A model generated the notes under the pieces. It was given only the letters and a program-made list of their open reading frames with translations. It did not search any database and was not told the origin of the DNA. 64,000 nt of DNA from Byssochlamys sp. IMV 00236. Taxonomy: Eukaryota > Ascomycota > Eurotiomycetes > Eurotiales > Thermoascaceae. Below are positions 23,166-36,079 of this stretch, in pieces. The stretch's first letter is position 1; each line of letters starts with the position of its first letter. The position numbers and the translations under genes are program-made. The stretch covers positions 297,743 through 361,742 of the forward strand of contig MSJH02000666.1 in the NCBI GenBank assembly GCA_001931875.2. The letters run 5' to 3'.

Positions 23166-24287
23166 TCTTGTTTTTTGTGCATCCGGACCTGTAAAGTGGT
23201 CCAAATGGCGATGAAGCTTGTTCTGTACTATAAGGGTTTTGCTGTGTTTTCCTTGCATTTGTGCGGTATTGGTTCTCTGGCGCTGGAGCTAGTCTCGCTC
23301 TTGTCCATTCCTGTTGGCGTTTTCAACCTTTGTCTCTGCTTTACGATAGAACCATGAGCGCCTAGTACCTAACTAGCTAAACTGATAACCTTCCCCCAGT
23401 CCTATATTTCGGGGTATGGGAGATGAAGGGTTAATGAAGTAATGTATATATCTTATTGAGATACTACTATAACACAAATGTGAGAGTGACTGAACTATTC
23501 CAGCGGGGAAGATTACTGACGCAGCCTAATTATAATAATGGCACTGCAGTGGGAAAAGATAATATGCGGGAGATAAGAATATCAAAACTGGGCTGGTGAT
23601 TCGGGGTCTCTCCACAACGATAAGTACTTAGATTGACCACTTTCGAGAGAGCTCGTTCGCACCCCACTCGATGATTTCATTCCGCATTAGAATAATCATA
23701 CTTATACTAACTGACCGATCCAATTCAAATTCGCTTCAACTCACTTTCGCTAAAATTGGACCTATCTATCTACATCGAACATTCACTTGCAAGGTAGGTT
23801 AGGTTAGGTAAAATATTCAATCACAGATAGTTAGGCTGACCGACTCATATACAGAAGATATATACCGACAGACAGACACATACACATATATTCACGTCCA
23901 CATCCACATCACACAGAGAGAGAGAGAAAAAAAGTGGAAAAGAAATATATACAAGAAATGAAGATTGAATGTAAATGTAAATGTAAATGTAAATGTACCT
24001 TCGTTTTTGTGACTCCGGTCAATTCGACTTCCAGTCGATTGGGAGCAGGGGAAACGAGGACCACAAGAAGAAAAGAAGAAAGAAAGCATGCTTATGCTTA
24101 TGCTACTGCATGGTTTGAGGGGGTATTTCCAAAGCTTCGCTCCACGGTTCAAAAAAAAAAAATAAAAAAATAAAAAAATAAATGGGAGAAAGATCAACTT
24201 CCAAGCAAAGAAGGGGGGGGGGATATAAGAGAAGAAGAAAAAAATGTCCATGTGATAAAAGACAAGAAGAACATCGATCGCGTTCGT
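23166..24287. other. Intergenic between convergent genes, simple repeats
   Basis: 1.1 kb between the CAP10-like gene (+) and the GH16 gene (-). AT-rich with simple repeats: a TAGGTTAGGTTAGG stretch at 23795-23808, a GTAAAT array at 23971-23994 and A-rich runs at 24149-24182. No gene seen. Confidence 0.6.
23971..23994. repeat. Hexamer microsatellite (GTAAAT)4
   Basis: Four perfect GTAAAT units plus a partial fifth (GTA). It lies about 290 bp beyond the GH16 stop codon, possibly in its 3' UTR. Confidence 0.8.
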
Positions 24288-25654
24288 CTAGTGGTGACCG
24301 TGCATGTGCATGTGTCTGTTGCGGTGGGAGCGTCTCTTTAAAGAAGGAATGGACGCATTTAGGCCGCCGCTGAAGGTCGAATTGAGTCCGCGGCCGATAG
24401 TCGCATTGAGCCCGGCGCCGATGGTCGCATTGAGATGGCCGTGAATGGTTGCGTTCAGGCCGCCGCTGATGATGTTGCTGATGCTGTTGCTGGAGTCCTG
24501 GTACACTTTGAGAGAGTTGATCTCCCAGTAGGCGTCCTTGAATGCAGTCGGGTTGTTCTGGACGTAGTCCTGGCAGGAGCTGGCGAGCGCAGAGCAGGTG
24601 GAATCGGAGCTCCAGACAGCACCGGCCCAGTCACCGCAGAAGGTGGTATCGAAGACCTGAATCGGGTAACTCATGTTAGCAAGTGTAATGAAGCAATGCA
24701 GAACCAGACACATGGAGACGTACGATCTGGAGGGAGTTGAAGTGCGAGTCAATATCGCAGTCGCCGGCGAAGTTGGCATCGGGAGTGCCCCAGCTGGTAG
24801 GATCGGGACTGCCGCTGGTGATGTCCGAGGGAATGCTGCCACGAGGGAAGAACCAGATGCTGATGGCATCACTGGTCCACTCTGTCGCATACACACCACC
24901 GCCAGCGTTGTTGAAGTTGGTACCAAACGACTGGGAGGAGCTCGACGCAATTTGGCATCCCGAGTTTGTGGACTGTCCAGACGCATCCACATAGCAGTTG
25001 GACGTGACCAGGCTACCGGTGAAGCCGCTGCTGGTGATGCTGCAGCCATCACTGGTGTGGAGGGTCATGTCATTGTTGCTCTGGTCGTTGACACCTTCAA
25101 TGATGTCGATCTCGCCGTTGTTGGGCCAGTCTGATCCAAGCATCCAGCTTTTTTATTGGTCAGAAAAAATGACTTCTTTTTTCTTTTTCGCAAGAAGGCG
25201 GACTCACAATGCAGGCCAAGTTCCGCAGATACCTCCAGGCATGTGAGCCAGATCCAGGATCACAAGGCCATGGTTAAAGGTAGCCGTGCTGGATATACGG
25301 ACGCTCTGGCGCCCGCTGCTCGAAGCAACATTGGTGTTGTCGACACCGATGTACACCGAACTTCCAGTAGAGATAAGACCAGCACTCTGAGCAGTGCTCT
25401 GGTCGACGTAGTCAACGAATCCGTTGGTAGGGTCAGTGCCCTGGTTGCAATGTTAGTACCGGATATTGTATAGAGCGACCAAAAGTATATCTATGATAAG
25501 CCAAGCCGGAACCAAGAGCTCTCCAAAAGCTTACCGTAAAGAAGGCGAAATTGTCGAAGAACGATGAGACACCGAAATCTTGCTGGAGCGTGTAGGCAGC
25601 TGTGCTCAGTTTGGCCAGGACGGCCAAGGCCGGAAGGAATGTTGTGGAACGCAT
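24288..25654 (-). CDS. Secreted GH16 endo-beta-glucanase with repeat tail
   Basis: Extracellular GH16 family protein, probably an endo-1,3(4)-beta-glucanase acting on cell-wall or plant beta-glucan. Exons: 25654-25535, 25440-25208, 25147-24724, 24656-24288, giving 381 aa. Signal peptide about 1-19. The catalytic signature [12 protein letters not shown] places the nucleophile at Glu130 and the acid/base at Glu135, spaced as in the family; the preceding [14 protein letters not shown] is also typical. The catalytic domain ends near residue 315. The tail is unusual: five octapeptides of the form xxLN(A/S)(T/S)(I/F)x at residues 324-363, each with an N-glycosylation sequon, then [16 protein letters not shown]. 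No GPI-attachment site is apparent. Stop TAG at 24290-24288. Confidence 0.92.
24345..24464 (-). repeat. Coding tandem repeat, 5 x 24 bp (sequon octapeptide)
   Basis: Five consecutive eight-residue units in the GH16 tail: [40 protein letters not shown]. Each carries Asn-X-Ser/Thr. The units are similar but not identical at DNA level, so the array has been under selection or has drifted since duplication. Confidence 0.85.
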
Positions 25655-28600
25655 AATGATGTTTATATGTTCCGTAATCGGACAGGGTCCAAAAACAGTT
25701 TGTGTTTCTGCGTTCTAGCGCTTGAAACAAATGGCAAAAAGGACAGTTCTCTCGAGATGACCAGATCTCGAGAACAAATTTTTTTTCCCTGGGGGGGTGT
25801 GCGAGAGAAAGGAATGGCAAAGCACAGAGTTGACCTGCAAACAAAAACAAGGAAGCACTGGCTCAAGGAATGAGACCAGCTACGGCAACAAGTGAAGGAA
25901 CGAAAAGGCGACTTGCGGTTGATCCCGAGGAGATCAATTCCACCGGTGTGGCGCTTAGGATGGTTATATACTTCACAGGAAGAAATGCATCGGCACTTGT
26001 TTCTTACTCCCCGCAGGTCGAGCCGCCCGATGGGACACTCAGCAGATTAGCCCTTGGGACCTGCAGGAAGATGGAACCAGGCCCCGGCTTAGAGCAGATG
26101 AGGTGGACCATGTGAATGAAACAACATCATGAGGGCAACATCTGGGCCCTGGCCTACGGACTAGGGTATTTGATGGGGGATGGAACGTTTGACCGGGGCA
26201 GGGCAGTCATCTGGGGGCGTAACATCGAAGAGAGAAAGTCTAACCCACGGGTCTTTCAGGGCGAGATTCAAACAAAACGTTTCCTCTCCTCCGAGACGAC
26301 AACGTTTTATCAGGGTCTCTGCTGTTGATAGGCCACCAAGAGGCGGCCGAGAACCAGTCATACGCGGCCAGCGGAGGGAGTTAGCGTGGATAGGATCGAT
26401 CAGATCAGAGAAAGCTTTGGGAAGCTGTATGTTGATGCACTAACTAATCCGGTTGTGGATGACAGAGTGGAAATTGAACGCTGGCTATACATTTTCGACG
26501 AGTCGCTTATTACCTCGCTGCTGGGTCCGCACTCGGCCTGGAGGCTGGAGGACCGCCAGAGCAAGAACTCTTTTTTTGTGATCCATATCATCTCCTTCGT
26601 CTTCAAATAGCACTGCGTTTGTGGCGAATGGGTGGCTGTAGCTGATAAGCGTGTTTCTCCCCTCGATCGATCTTGGAATGGTAAACAGCGGGATAATCGT
26701 GACACAGGCCGTGTAGCGAGAGGAGTTCCTGAATGCTGAAAGGGATGGATTGCCCGTTCCTGTGGGTTTGTGCATCGCGGTGATGCATCCACCGATATTC
26801 CCACAGCGGAGAGGGCGGCTATCCCGAGGGGCGTTCGAAACATCGGTCAGGACGACGTTGTTGGCTCCGAGTTCAGGTACGGCCCAGGCGACATCTTAGT
26901 CCAAAAGTATATTGGCGGAGGAGTTCCCTGCCACCGGATCATCCAGCGGCCATGTTCAAGGTCTCAGCGGCCTCAGAGGACTCCAGCCCGTCGCGAGGGG
27001 CGCGCCGATGCGATGTTAGCGTGCCCTCGACTACCCCAATGAGATGTCGCAGAGGGCTTATTCGACATGTCGACCATGTTCGTCCATCTAATCTGCTTCG
27101 AGAAGCCGGAAGGGATGATCAGATCGGTTGATCTGAGTCTCGCTCACCCGCCATTCAGCTAAGCTTTTTCGATTGTACTGTACGTGTCGCGTTTCAGGAC
27201 GATGCAGGTCACTTGTTGCGTGGCGGATCATCTTCCGAGGAAGCATGCCATCGAGTAATAATAATCATCCATACATCTTTCGGTGTGTAGAATTAACGGG
27301 GATGGAAGATAATGCAGCTGACTTGACCGTGTGTCCAGGAGGGGTTGTACCCATGCCCTATCAGAATATCAGTCTACATCGGCCATCAGCACCGGCACCA
27401 GTTGTTCCATTATCTTGGTTGAAATTGCTACCTAGTTGTCTAGCTAGTAGCACTCTCTGCTAGTATCCCAAGTTCCTACCTAACTGTTCAACTTCCTACC
27501 TGCTAACCACTAGACCAACTATCTACCGGCGGTAAAACTATCTACTTATCTTCATCCTCAGGATCTCGACTACTCTACGACTTACTACGAGCGCTACCGT
27601 TACCACGAGGGCGGCAGAAGACTTGAACATCAGACGGCCATCACTGCCATCTGAGGCATAGCATCTGTCGATCTTCTGTCCCCATACAGAGTTGTGCGTT
27701 TTCAGTCACCCGTCCCAGAACGCACTAGATAGATACATACAATACATAACTATCTAACCATCATCCTTTCCGCCGACCGTGAAGTTCTGGACACACCGGT
27801 ATGTATCATTAGTCATTATTAATATCCTATGCCGTCCTGTAGAGCATGAAGAGTAATATCACGGACACGCTTTCAGGATTTTCTTCCTTCCCAGCCCCCT
27901 GTGATTATTATTAAGGGTCAATAAGACCTCATCATTAATGCTTCCCGCCACGTTGCATCCGCGCATCGTACCACTGGCCCAAACAGGAATACATTAATCC
28001 TTGAGTAAGAAACACTGCCGTTCCTCTTATTCGCCCTAGTCCTCGTTAAAAAGGACCTCTTGATGAAGAAGCTATACGCTAGTTAGATAATAATACTAGC
28101 AATTTCTCTTCTCTAAGTAAAAGAAAAGAAAAAAGCCCTAAAAGCCACATGGAAGGATTTCCGCGTAATGGCATGTAACTTATTCGTAATGTTACCGGTG
28201 GAATACGTCAGCCGCAGGTGATCCCGCGTCATTAATTGGCCAGTTGGACAGACAGAGATGAAATATGATTGATTACTGCTGTGGCTTTTCGCAATAATAA
28301 TTGAAGCCAGTAACTACCTAGAGTCAGGTGAAGAATCATAATAGAGTATTCTCCATATTACAGACCAGAAAAGGCAATTACCAAGAAAGAACTCACTAAT
28401 CTATCATAACAACTAATACATATTATATTCAATAATACACCAACCCAGGATCACAGCGGTAACTACTTAACTAAACTACCAGTTAGAATGTAAAAGTAAA
28501 CTCGCCTCCCGCTTTACCCACAAGAGAAGCTTAACCCACACTGAAAAAAGAAAACCTTCAAGAACCTGAAACAACTCCCTGAAACAACGACCCGGATCTC

Positions 28601-29856
28601 AGAACCATGGAACCGAGAACCAACAACTCAAAAAAATCAGGAAGAACAATAAACTACACTGCACTACTGTAGGAAATCCACCCTAGTCTACGGAGTAGAT
28701 AGCATCGCGGGCTATTCTTTCTCTCTTTTTCTTTCCATTTTTTTTTTTTTTCTTTCTGGTGGAGGCGCCGTTGGGAAAGACTCGGTCGAATCGAACAAGG
28801 TAATCTACTCTAGAGCCCCTCGGACCACGTATAGTTACATCTACCTATCTACGTTCTAGAATCTAGAATCTAGAATCACAGCAAAAGGCCTTTCTTTTTT
28901 GCGCCCCTTGTCTACATAAGTCTAGTTTAATCTTTCCTTCCTATTTAAGTTACTACCAATCTAGAGCAATATCATTCCACTTGGAAGCACTCGTCACCTC
29001 AAGGCTCATCAACGCCTCTTTTTCTTCTCGGCAGGGACAAGGTCCAATGCGACGGATGGACAGCAACATCTGGGTAAAATGATGTGGCTTGCCGCTAACT
29101 AATAACCTGCCGGAGGCGTCGTAAGTAGTAGTAGTATCAGGCCGCTATCAAATAAATTTCTTAAGTACGCACTGTAAAGAAGGATCCTCGTAGCTTATTT
29201 TTGTGGGCGCCTTATTATTATTATTTTCTTGTTCTCTCCAGTATTAACTGAGCGCCTGCGGCCAGATGCGAAACGCCTCGAGAGTCCTTCGACGCTTGTC
29301 GTATTAAAATTCAGCACCGAAGGCGTTCATTGGCACCTTGGACAAGCACGTCCATCCCCCACCATCATCAACTCACAGCACGTTCATGACTGCAAACTAG
29401 AATTATCATGGCTCCCAGCACAAGAGATTAATTAGCGCGCGCGCTGCAGTTCGATGCGTGGTTCCCAACTTCTTATCAGCATAGCTTGTATTCAACCAAC
29501 CGGGCCCTACAGAGACGCGTTGATGAGCTGGCGTAGTTTTACTGGCCACTCTTTCCTTTCTACCTTAGAGGGATAAGAATGGTGATGAAGGACCACCACC
29601 TGCTGGATAGATAGGTGTGACGGCCGAAATTGTTGATCCAAATGAGGAAAACAGAAGCTTCGCTTCGTGAATGACTACGCGGTACCTAACATGGAGGGGT
29701 GTATGAAACCAGGAAGGGTGCGAGCGCCAAGTAACATCGAAAAGTAAAAAGGAAAAGAAGTGAAAAGAGAAAAAAAAAGGACATGACAAATGGCTGCTAC
29801 ACTACTACATACATGACACCGTGATACTATCCCAGACTTCCCTGCCCAAGAAAAGA
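25655..29856. other. 4.2-kb stretch without a recognisable gene
   Basis: Lies between the GH16 start (-) and the VPS8 stop (-). The left part (25.7-27.2 kb) is fairly GC-balanced with overlapping ORFs of 60-150 codons on both strands, none with a known motif or consistent splice chain. The right part (27.4-29.6 kb) is AT-rich with homopolymers (T-run near 28735-28752) and a (TCTAGAA)3 array. No tRNA, transposon end or terminal repeat seen. It may hold a long GH16 promoter, a noncoding RNA or decayed sequence. Confidence 0.55.
28855..28875. repeat. Tandem heptamer (TCTAGAA)3
   Basis: Three perfect copies in the gene-free AT-rich stretch. It overlaps one TTCTAGAA palindrome, half-like a heat-shock element but lacking the third alternating unit. 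Confidence 0.75.
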
Positions 29857-32800
29857 CTATGTACACGTCGGGCAGGAGAATTCCAGATTAGAGCCTTCAT
29901 GCACGACATGACTGCGCTCCCGGTTGGCATGTGATGCTCTTCCCGGGGGTTGAAGATGAGGTGTATCCAGTAGGCACTGTCGATGATACAGATGTCGACA
30001 GGCGAAAACGACCACCGGACCGGGGATGCTGACGCCTCGCCCGCCCTTTGACCCCGAGGTTTCATCAATCCCGCCGTCCTCATGTTGCTCGAGGTCAAAG
30101 TGCCGTAAAGGCTCAGCAGCTGCCTTCCCTTTGCCTCGAGAGGTCGCATGGTCGATGCTACTCTCGACCCGTTTGACTTCGCGGCGTTGACGCTGCTCTT
30201 CTTGCTTCTTTTCCCACGCCGTCCATACTTGTGACCCCGCACCGGGACCCCAGATTCGTTGCCGGCAGATCTCACAGACTTGACCTCGTGGTCGCCAACC
30301 GCGCTGCCGCAACTTTGTCACCTCGTCGACATGGACAAACAGGTCCTTATCCAGCATGCCGTTGGCTAACGACAGAAGAGCCTCTTCGTAGGCATACGCG
30401 GCGAAGATGGAAGCGAGCACGGAACGGAGTTCGGTCAGGGATGGGGACCAGCTCGCAGCCCGCGTGAGAAAGGCGCGCAAGATGCGGAGAAAGGACATGT
30501 CTGTCCTGTCCGTGGTCGAAGCCCCGGTTTGGGCAGTGCTTGTCAGAAGAGCCGTGAACACCTGCTGCACCAGTTTGCGAAAGGAGATGGTCAATTGACC
30601 ACTATCCTCTCCATCAGCGCCAGAGGCACTTGACCATACTGATTTCGTTGTGTCTGCGTCTGTGTCGCTGGCATGTAATAGCGACGAGACGTTGCGCGCA
30701 ATGCGAACGACAGTTTCGATGAGATCAAGCCAAAGGTCCTCCTCAAATGACAGCGGCTGTTGGAGAATGTCGCCACCACGCTTCCCATTTTTCCCGAGCG
30801 ACCGGGCCTTCTTAGCTGTTCTGGTCTGGTTCTGGCATAACCAGGTGCCAACCTGGGTGTACTTCTCAAAAGACTCGAGGAGACCGGCGATGGCTTCTGT
30901 GGTACTATCCATATCGGGACTCGCCCCAGCGTTCTGAAGTAGACTGACCAATGCTGACTCAAGCGTGCTGAGATGAGCGATTAGTCTGTCCATCGCAACT
31001 CGGACCTGACCCTGTCTTGCCAGCAACATCACGGCCGCATCGACCACGCCGCTCTCCTCCATGAACGGTAGCACTTCCTCGAGCCGGAGTTCGCCAGCCC
31101 GGAGGAAATCGACGAAATCTGCAACATGAGACGGGTTGTATTTGCACATGAGCTGCACATAGCGCTCTAGCATCCAGTTCTCGAGACCCTTGGCTGCTCC
31201 GCCTTCGGGCACGGTTTTCTTATTTGGCTCGAGAAGGCTGGAAAGATAGAGGAATTGTCTATATGTGTCGTCGTCTAAAGCTTGCAGAAAGCTCTCATGC
31301 AAATGAGAAGCGTAGTCCTGAACCGTCTGAGCTGCCTTGGTGACATCGATATCTGCCAGTTGCCTAGCATGGCTCTTGATCACATCAAGAACGTCCCGTC
31401 GCTGCTTCTTGCCGAGCCCAGAGCCCGGGCGCAGGCAGTCCTGGATGCAAGCAAACACAGATTCCTGTTCACTCTCATCTTCGAGGTACGTCAGGATCCA
31501 CTCGGGGAACTGTTTCTCTGACCTGTACGTCGACTTCAAAATCCGGTAGAAACGCGCCTCTTTGAAGAGTGGTATCAAACTCTGGATATCCGGCGGACGG
31601 TACATCGACAGCAAATACTCGACGCTGAGTTCGCAATCCTCAGCCATCTCCTCACTGGGAAACTGACACAGCCGCACAAGAACCTGATGGAGGGTAGTGC
31701 CTGACAGAAGGATATATTGGGGGTATTTGGGCAGATTCCGCGCAATGAACATGTCTAGATAAATTGTATCGGCGGCACTGAACTCAGACGGGCTCATCAC
31801 CTCGAGCAAAATACTAATGATATACTGCCGGTTGACAGAAACGCCCAGGAGCGGGTTGATTTCTGGCTCCTCGACGGGGCTGGTCTGGTCTGCGGCCTCG
31901 TTTAAGAAGCTATCCTCAAACGCCTCATTGAGCATGCTCATAAAACTAGACGAGTCAAATCCAAGGATGGCCCTGAGATTTGCGAAGCCATCATGCGCCT
32001 GGGAAACTGGAGCCGACCGATGGCCAGAGAATAGATATCCATAAAGCGCAGCCTTCGCCTTTGTGGACTCGGGTTCGTCCATCTCCTCTCCCGTCGGATA
32101 GATGCGGCCGGTGAGGACGAAGGACAGATAAGGAAATATTTTCGCTGCATTATTATAGTAGGTTTCTTCGTTGCCAGCATTCCCGTTGACGAGGGGTTGT
32201 TGTAAACGGCGAACAAATCCGATTAACTCCTCCAATGGCCCGATGTAGTCCCCAAGAGTGCGATTCCAGACATATATGAAGGCGTCGTAGAGATTATATT
32301 GCTTGCACAGAGAGGTGACCTGATCAATGTCCATTGTAGTGGTGTCCAGAAGACATATTATCTCCTCCAGTCGGGTGGATGTGTGGTTCGTAGCGTAGTG
32401 ACTGATCAAAGCCTTGACGGCGGTGGGGGGAAGCGATCGTATATCACCATCGACAATGTACGATTCGAGGACGTCGAGAAAAGTTCCCGTCGAGTCGTTC
32501 TCTTCGTACCAGTTGTAGACTTCTTCCCAGAGGAAATCCTCGTCTCCGATGCAAACACAAGCTGCCAGAGATGCCTCTGCAAGATCTTCTAGCTGTGGCT
32601 TCTCAAGACGTTCCGTATTGGCCTCTCTGTTCCTCCCAAAAGCGTATTTGAGAGATGCCGAGATCATCTCCATCAGCCTCTCTCGGACAACGGTGTGTCT
32701 CAGTTCATCTTCTTCAGGGAGTCCTACAGTGAGTCTCTCTGTATCTCCCCTATAGTATGCAGTGGCAAGTCGAATGGCCCCGATGAAATCCCCAGCCTCC

Positions 32801-34750
32801 ATAAGAGCAAGCAATCTGTCGGCCCAGTTCGACAAACTGCCAACGGACACATCGTTAAAGCCAAGGAGAAACAGTCGTCCTTTGTAAGCACGGAAGCTCA
32901 TGTAGAAGGCATCAGCCACCACGCCATGCATCGAGGGATCCTCCTCGTTATATTGCTCAACAAGCGAATGCAACTGGGCGGAGAATAAATCAGCATGGTA
33001 AATATGCTTCTGTAGGAGGTCGAATGAGTCCGTCACGCGTAACGTGGTATCCTCAACGATAAGTAATTGCTGGGTGATGGTCAACACTGCAAGTACCGAC
33101 CGGCTCAGCCATTGCACTGCGACGATGGCCTCATCTGCCCTCCATCTGCTTCGCGGTCGAAACTCTAACACCGGAGGTCGATCCTTGTCACCTGGATCTT
33201 CGGGTTCAACTTCGGAGACTTCTAGCACCGTGAGGACGTTTGACCAGCAGTAGACGAGTTTCGTCTTCGATGTTTGCGAGTCCTTCCCCTTGAGCTTTAT
33301 TGCGGGAAACCAAGCCAAGGCTGCGGTCATGGCACCGTGCGATGCGACCTCTCTCGGCCGTGGGGCCTTGTGCTGTGTCTGCGCAATCGGTGTAGTCGAA
33401 ACCACGACAAGGAGATATGGTGTGAGCATAGCCACTAGACCTAAGGAATCAGTCGCCTGTTCGACGTTTCCGAGGGGAAGCGGCGAGAAGGCAAGCACCG
33501 AACTCGGCTTCCGCGGTCGACTCCCTGGCACAGGCTTCTCCGGATACCGTCCCAAGATCCTTGTTGTCTTTACCGTCCGCCCAACGGCACCCATACCTCG
33601 CGTTGCCAGATGCGAAAAGGCCATGCCACGGTCATCCGCTGATACCAGTGCCGTCCGTCGGGTTCCCAGAAACCCGACATGAAGAACCGAAACGCCTGCG
33701 ATATGTCCATCTGCATGTTGAGTTTCGAGCTGGTTTGGGGAGATGGGGGGTATATGAAGAAAAGGCCGGGCTGATCTCGAAATCTCCCACGTATATATGT
33801 CGCCTGAGGCGTGGCCTCCAGCTACCGTCGAGTGATCCGCAGAGAGCGCAAGAGACGTCACCGCACCGGATTCGACAGCTGTGGACACGATCAATACATG
33901 CATCACGCGCAATTCGGGGAGGAGGGTGGAACATGCCCTTGGTGCCCGGCCCAATTATAGTTCTCAGATTCTGCTGATAGTCAAATACAAGTATAATACC
34001 CTTCGATGTGCCGATGACAATGGTCGTTGAAACGGCCAGACAGGTCGGCCTTCCAAAGTTGCGTTTCCCAACTTCCGAGAACGCCTGCCCTGCTACTTTC
34101 CTCAGCTTCGTCCACCTCACGACGTCCCAGGGCGTCTGAGGGGATTCTGGTTCCGATTCTGTGCGACTGGGGGAGAGTCGACTCGCGAGGGACGATTGCC
34201 GTGAGTGGCGCTGGAAGTAGAACGGTGACGACGGTCGAGGGCTACTTAGAGACGAGGACGAGAGACGAGACTGGAATCGTAGATCGAAAGGGCGATGTGA
34301 CGGACTGGGGCTGAGGCGAGAGTGACCTCGAAGCGGCAATGTGCTGCTGCTGGGCGACGAACGGAGTGATCCCTGTTAAGTTGTTAGTGAGTGGCCGTTC
34401 AACAGTCAACTGCGAGGGCCGCAACTGACATGCAGTGATGGCGTGTCATCCGGCGTTGAAGCAGTATCATCCACGCTTCCCGGCGCTCGCGCAGTGTAGC
34501 CACGGGGGGAAGATAGCACTCCATCCGAAGCAACGTCTGCAGGCGAATTGAGATATGGGCTCTTCTGGCCTTCATCCTTCGTGACGGACAATGGCTCCCC
34601 GTTATGCGCCGGCGCATCATTCACGTCCTCGGCCGGCCGATCATGGTCTGTATGTCCGTTAGGCTGCAGAGGGAGCTCTTCGTCGTCTTGGTCCAGATCG
34701 AGCTGATCCTCTCGGTCCCCGTCATCACTCCCCTCAATCGTGGAGCTCAT
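29857..34750 (-). CDS. vps8: Vacuolar protein sorting protein Vps8 (CORVET)
   Basis: Subunit of the CORVET tethering complex that binds Rab5-type GTPases on early endosomes. Exons: 34750-34430, 34372-33937, 33878-29857, giving 1592 aa. An acidic, low-complexity N-terminus (MSSTIEGSDDGDREDQLDLD) is followed by a Ser/Arg-rich stretch. A beta-propeller begins at GRPTCLAVSTTIVIGTSKG and continues VFDYQQNLRTIIGPGTK / AVESGAVTSLALSADHSTV. Then comes a long helical repeat region with YLLSMYRPPDIQSLIPLF, and a C-terminal RING-H2 opening at CEICRQRIWG and ending CRHLYHRQC ... CPTCT just before the stop. The second intron (33879-33936) has a GC donor (GCATGT), needed to join GTK to AVES in frame. Strong family match across the whole length. 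Confidence 0.95.
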
Positions 34751-36079
34751 CGGCGATACTTTCGAATTATCATCGCTCCCTGTATCGCAGAGAAAATCGG
34801 AACGCCGTGAGGAAGGTACCGGAAGCCGTTGAGCTCAGCTGCGCCAAGTCCGCGGGACGTGTTCTTCTTCTGGGAAGAAACAGAGAAGCAGAAGAAAACC
34901 GAGCGAATCAGTTTCTGTGCATCAGTGTTGGCACAGCATAGACCCAGCCCAAGGCACAAACAGCAGTGAGCGCAACTGCAGAGCACGAAATCAGCCGACT
35001 GTTGACAGTTGAAGCTGCCTGGGCCAAGGCGGTGCGTTGCGGAGGCTGGGGCCGAACCAACGTTCCCCACAAGCCACCGAGGCTGGTGATATCTCCATCG
35101 CTTCTCTCGGTATTGAGACAGTGCTGTGAGACAGTGCTGTTGTTTGCAGCAAATATTCAATAATGGCCAGCATGGAGTTTGCCCTCTCAACACAGCAGTG
35201 ATTATTTTTCATTTATTTATTTGTCTGAGTTGGGGCCGGGGCTATAGTGCCAGTCTCCTATACCCTCTCCAGAGGCATCTAATACAGTAATGAACACCAT
35301 AAGAAACGTCAGACCAGTACCACTGTGAAAAGCTCTTTACGGGACCATCTCGACGCGAGTGATCAACTAACGGATTCGAGTATTGGATCAGGAACATCAT
35401 AACCAGCTGGTGCAGTCACATCCCCATGAACGGCACGTGCTAGGGCCATTTGTTCAGGATGAATGCTCATTACAACCCACGAGGATACATACGAGTTCAT
35501 GTTTCTTCGGCACATTGTACCAATATAATATAATATAATAAGTTGTAAAAAAAAAACACCCCGTGAGAATACCATAAACGCAGTAGAAAGCCAGACGGGG
35601 CATCGAGCATCGACAGGCTGAGAATGCCCCGTTTACGGTACATTTCTGCCCGCGGACCCGGGCCACATGTGGCTCTTAAATCAATCCCGTTGGTTGGCCC
35701 CTTGAAACTATCTCGCTTAATTGGAGTATGTATACATAACTTAGTTACTACACTACGCTACGCTAGATTAGATGGACATGGGTATGTTGCATTCGCTTTC
35801 GCATCCCATGTCTAGATCAGCCGGTCGATCCATCCTCCCTTTTCATGTTGATATTCTAGGGACGGAGGGGGGAATTGTTTATAGATGCGGTTGCGCTTGC
35901 CTTGTCTTTTCAGATCCTTTTGTAGCTTGATTGTATGTATATCCATATCCATATGTACATACATACATACATGCATCTTGCTTCATCATTATCATTATCA
36001 TACATACAACTCCTAGAAAGAACCACCATTCTCAATATATAATCTAAACAAGTTACTTAATAAACATAATAACCCCACC
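34751..36079. promoter_or_regulatory. Divergent promoter region, VPS8 / PLC-like gene
   Basis: 1.3 kb between two divergent start codons. The half next to the PLC-like gene is AT-rich with an (ATAC)n-like run near 35958-35972. ORFs are short and unsupported. No RNA gene seen. Confidence 0.55.

Noticed and set aside
23795..23808. TAGGTTAGGTTAGG, telomere-like
   Set aside because: The fungal telomere unit is TTAGGG; these are TTAGGT, only two to three units, in mid-chromosome sequence between genes.
26400..26843. 147-codon minus-strand frame as a gene
   Set aside because: Overlaps several other frames on both strands, has no motif, and no splice sites extend it.
28854..28877. Heat-shock element in the TCTAGAA array
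   Set aside because: Only one TTC/GAA inversion is present; the third alternating unit needed for a standard element is missing.
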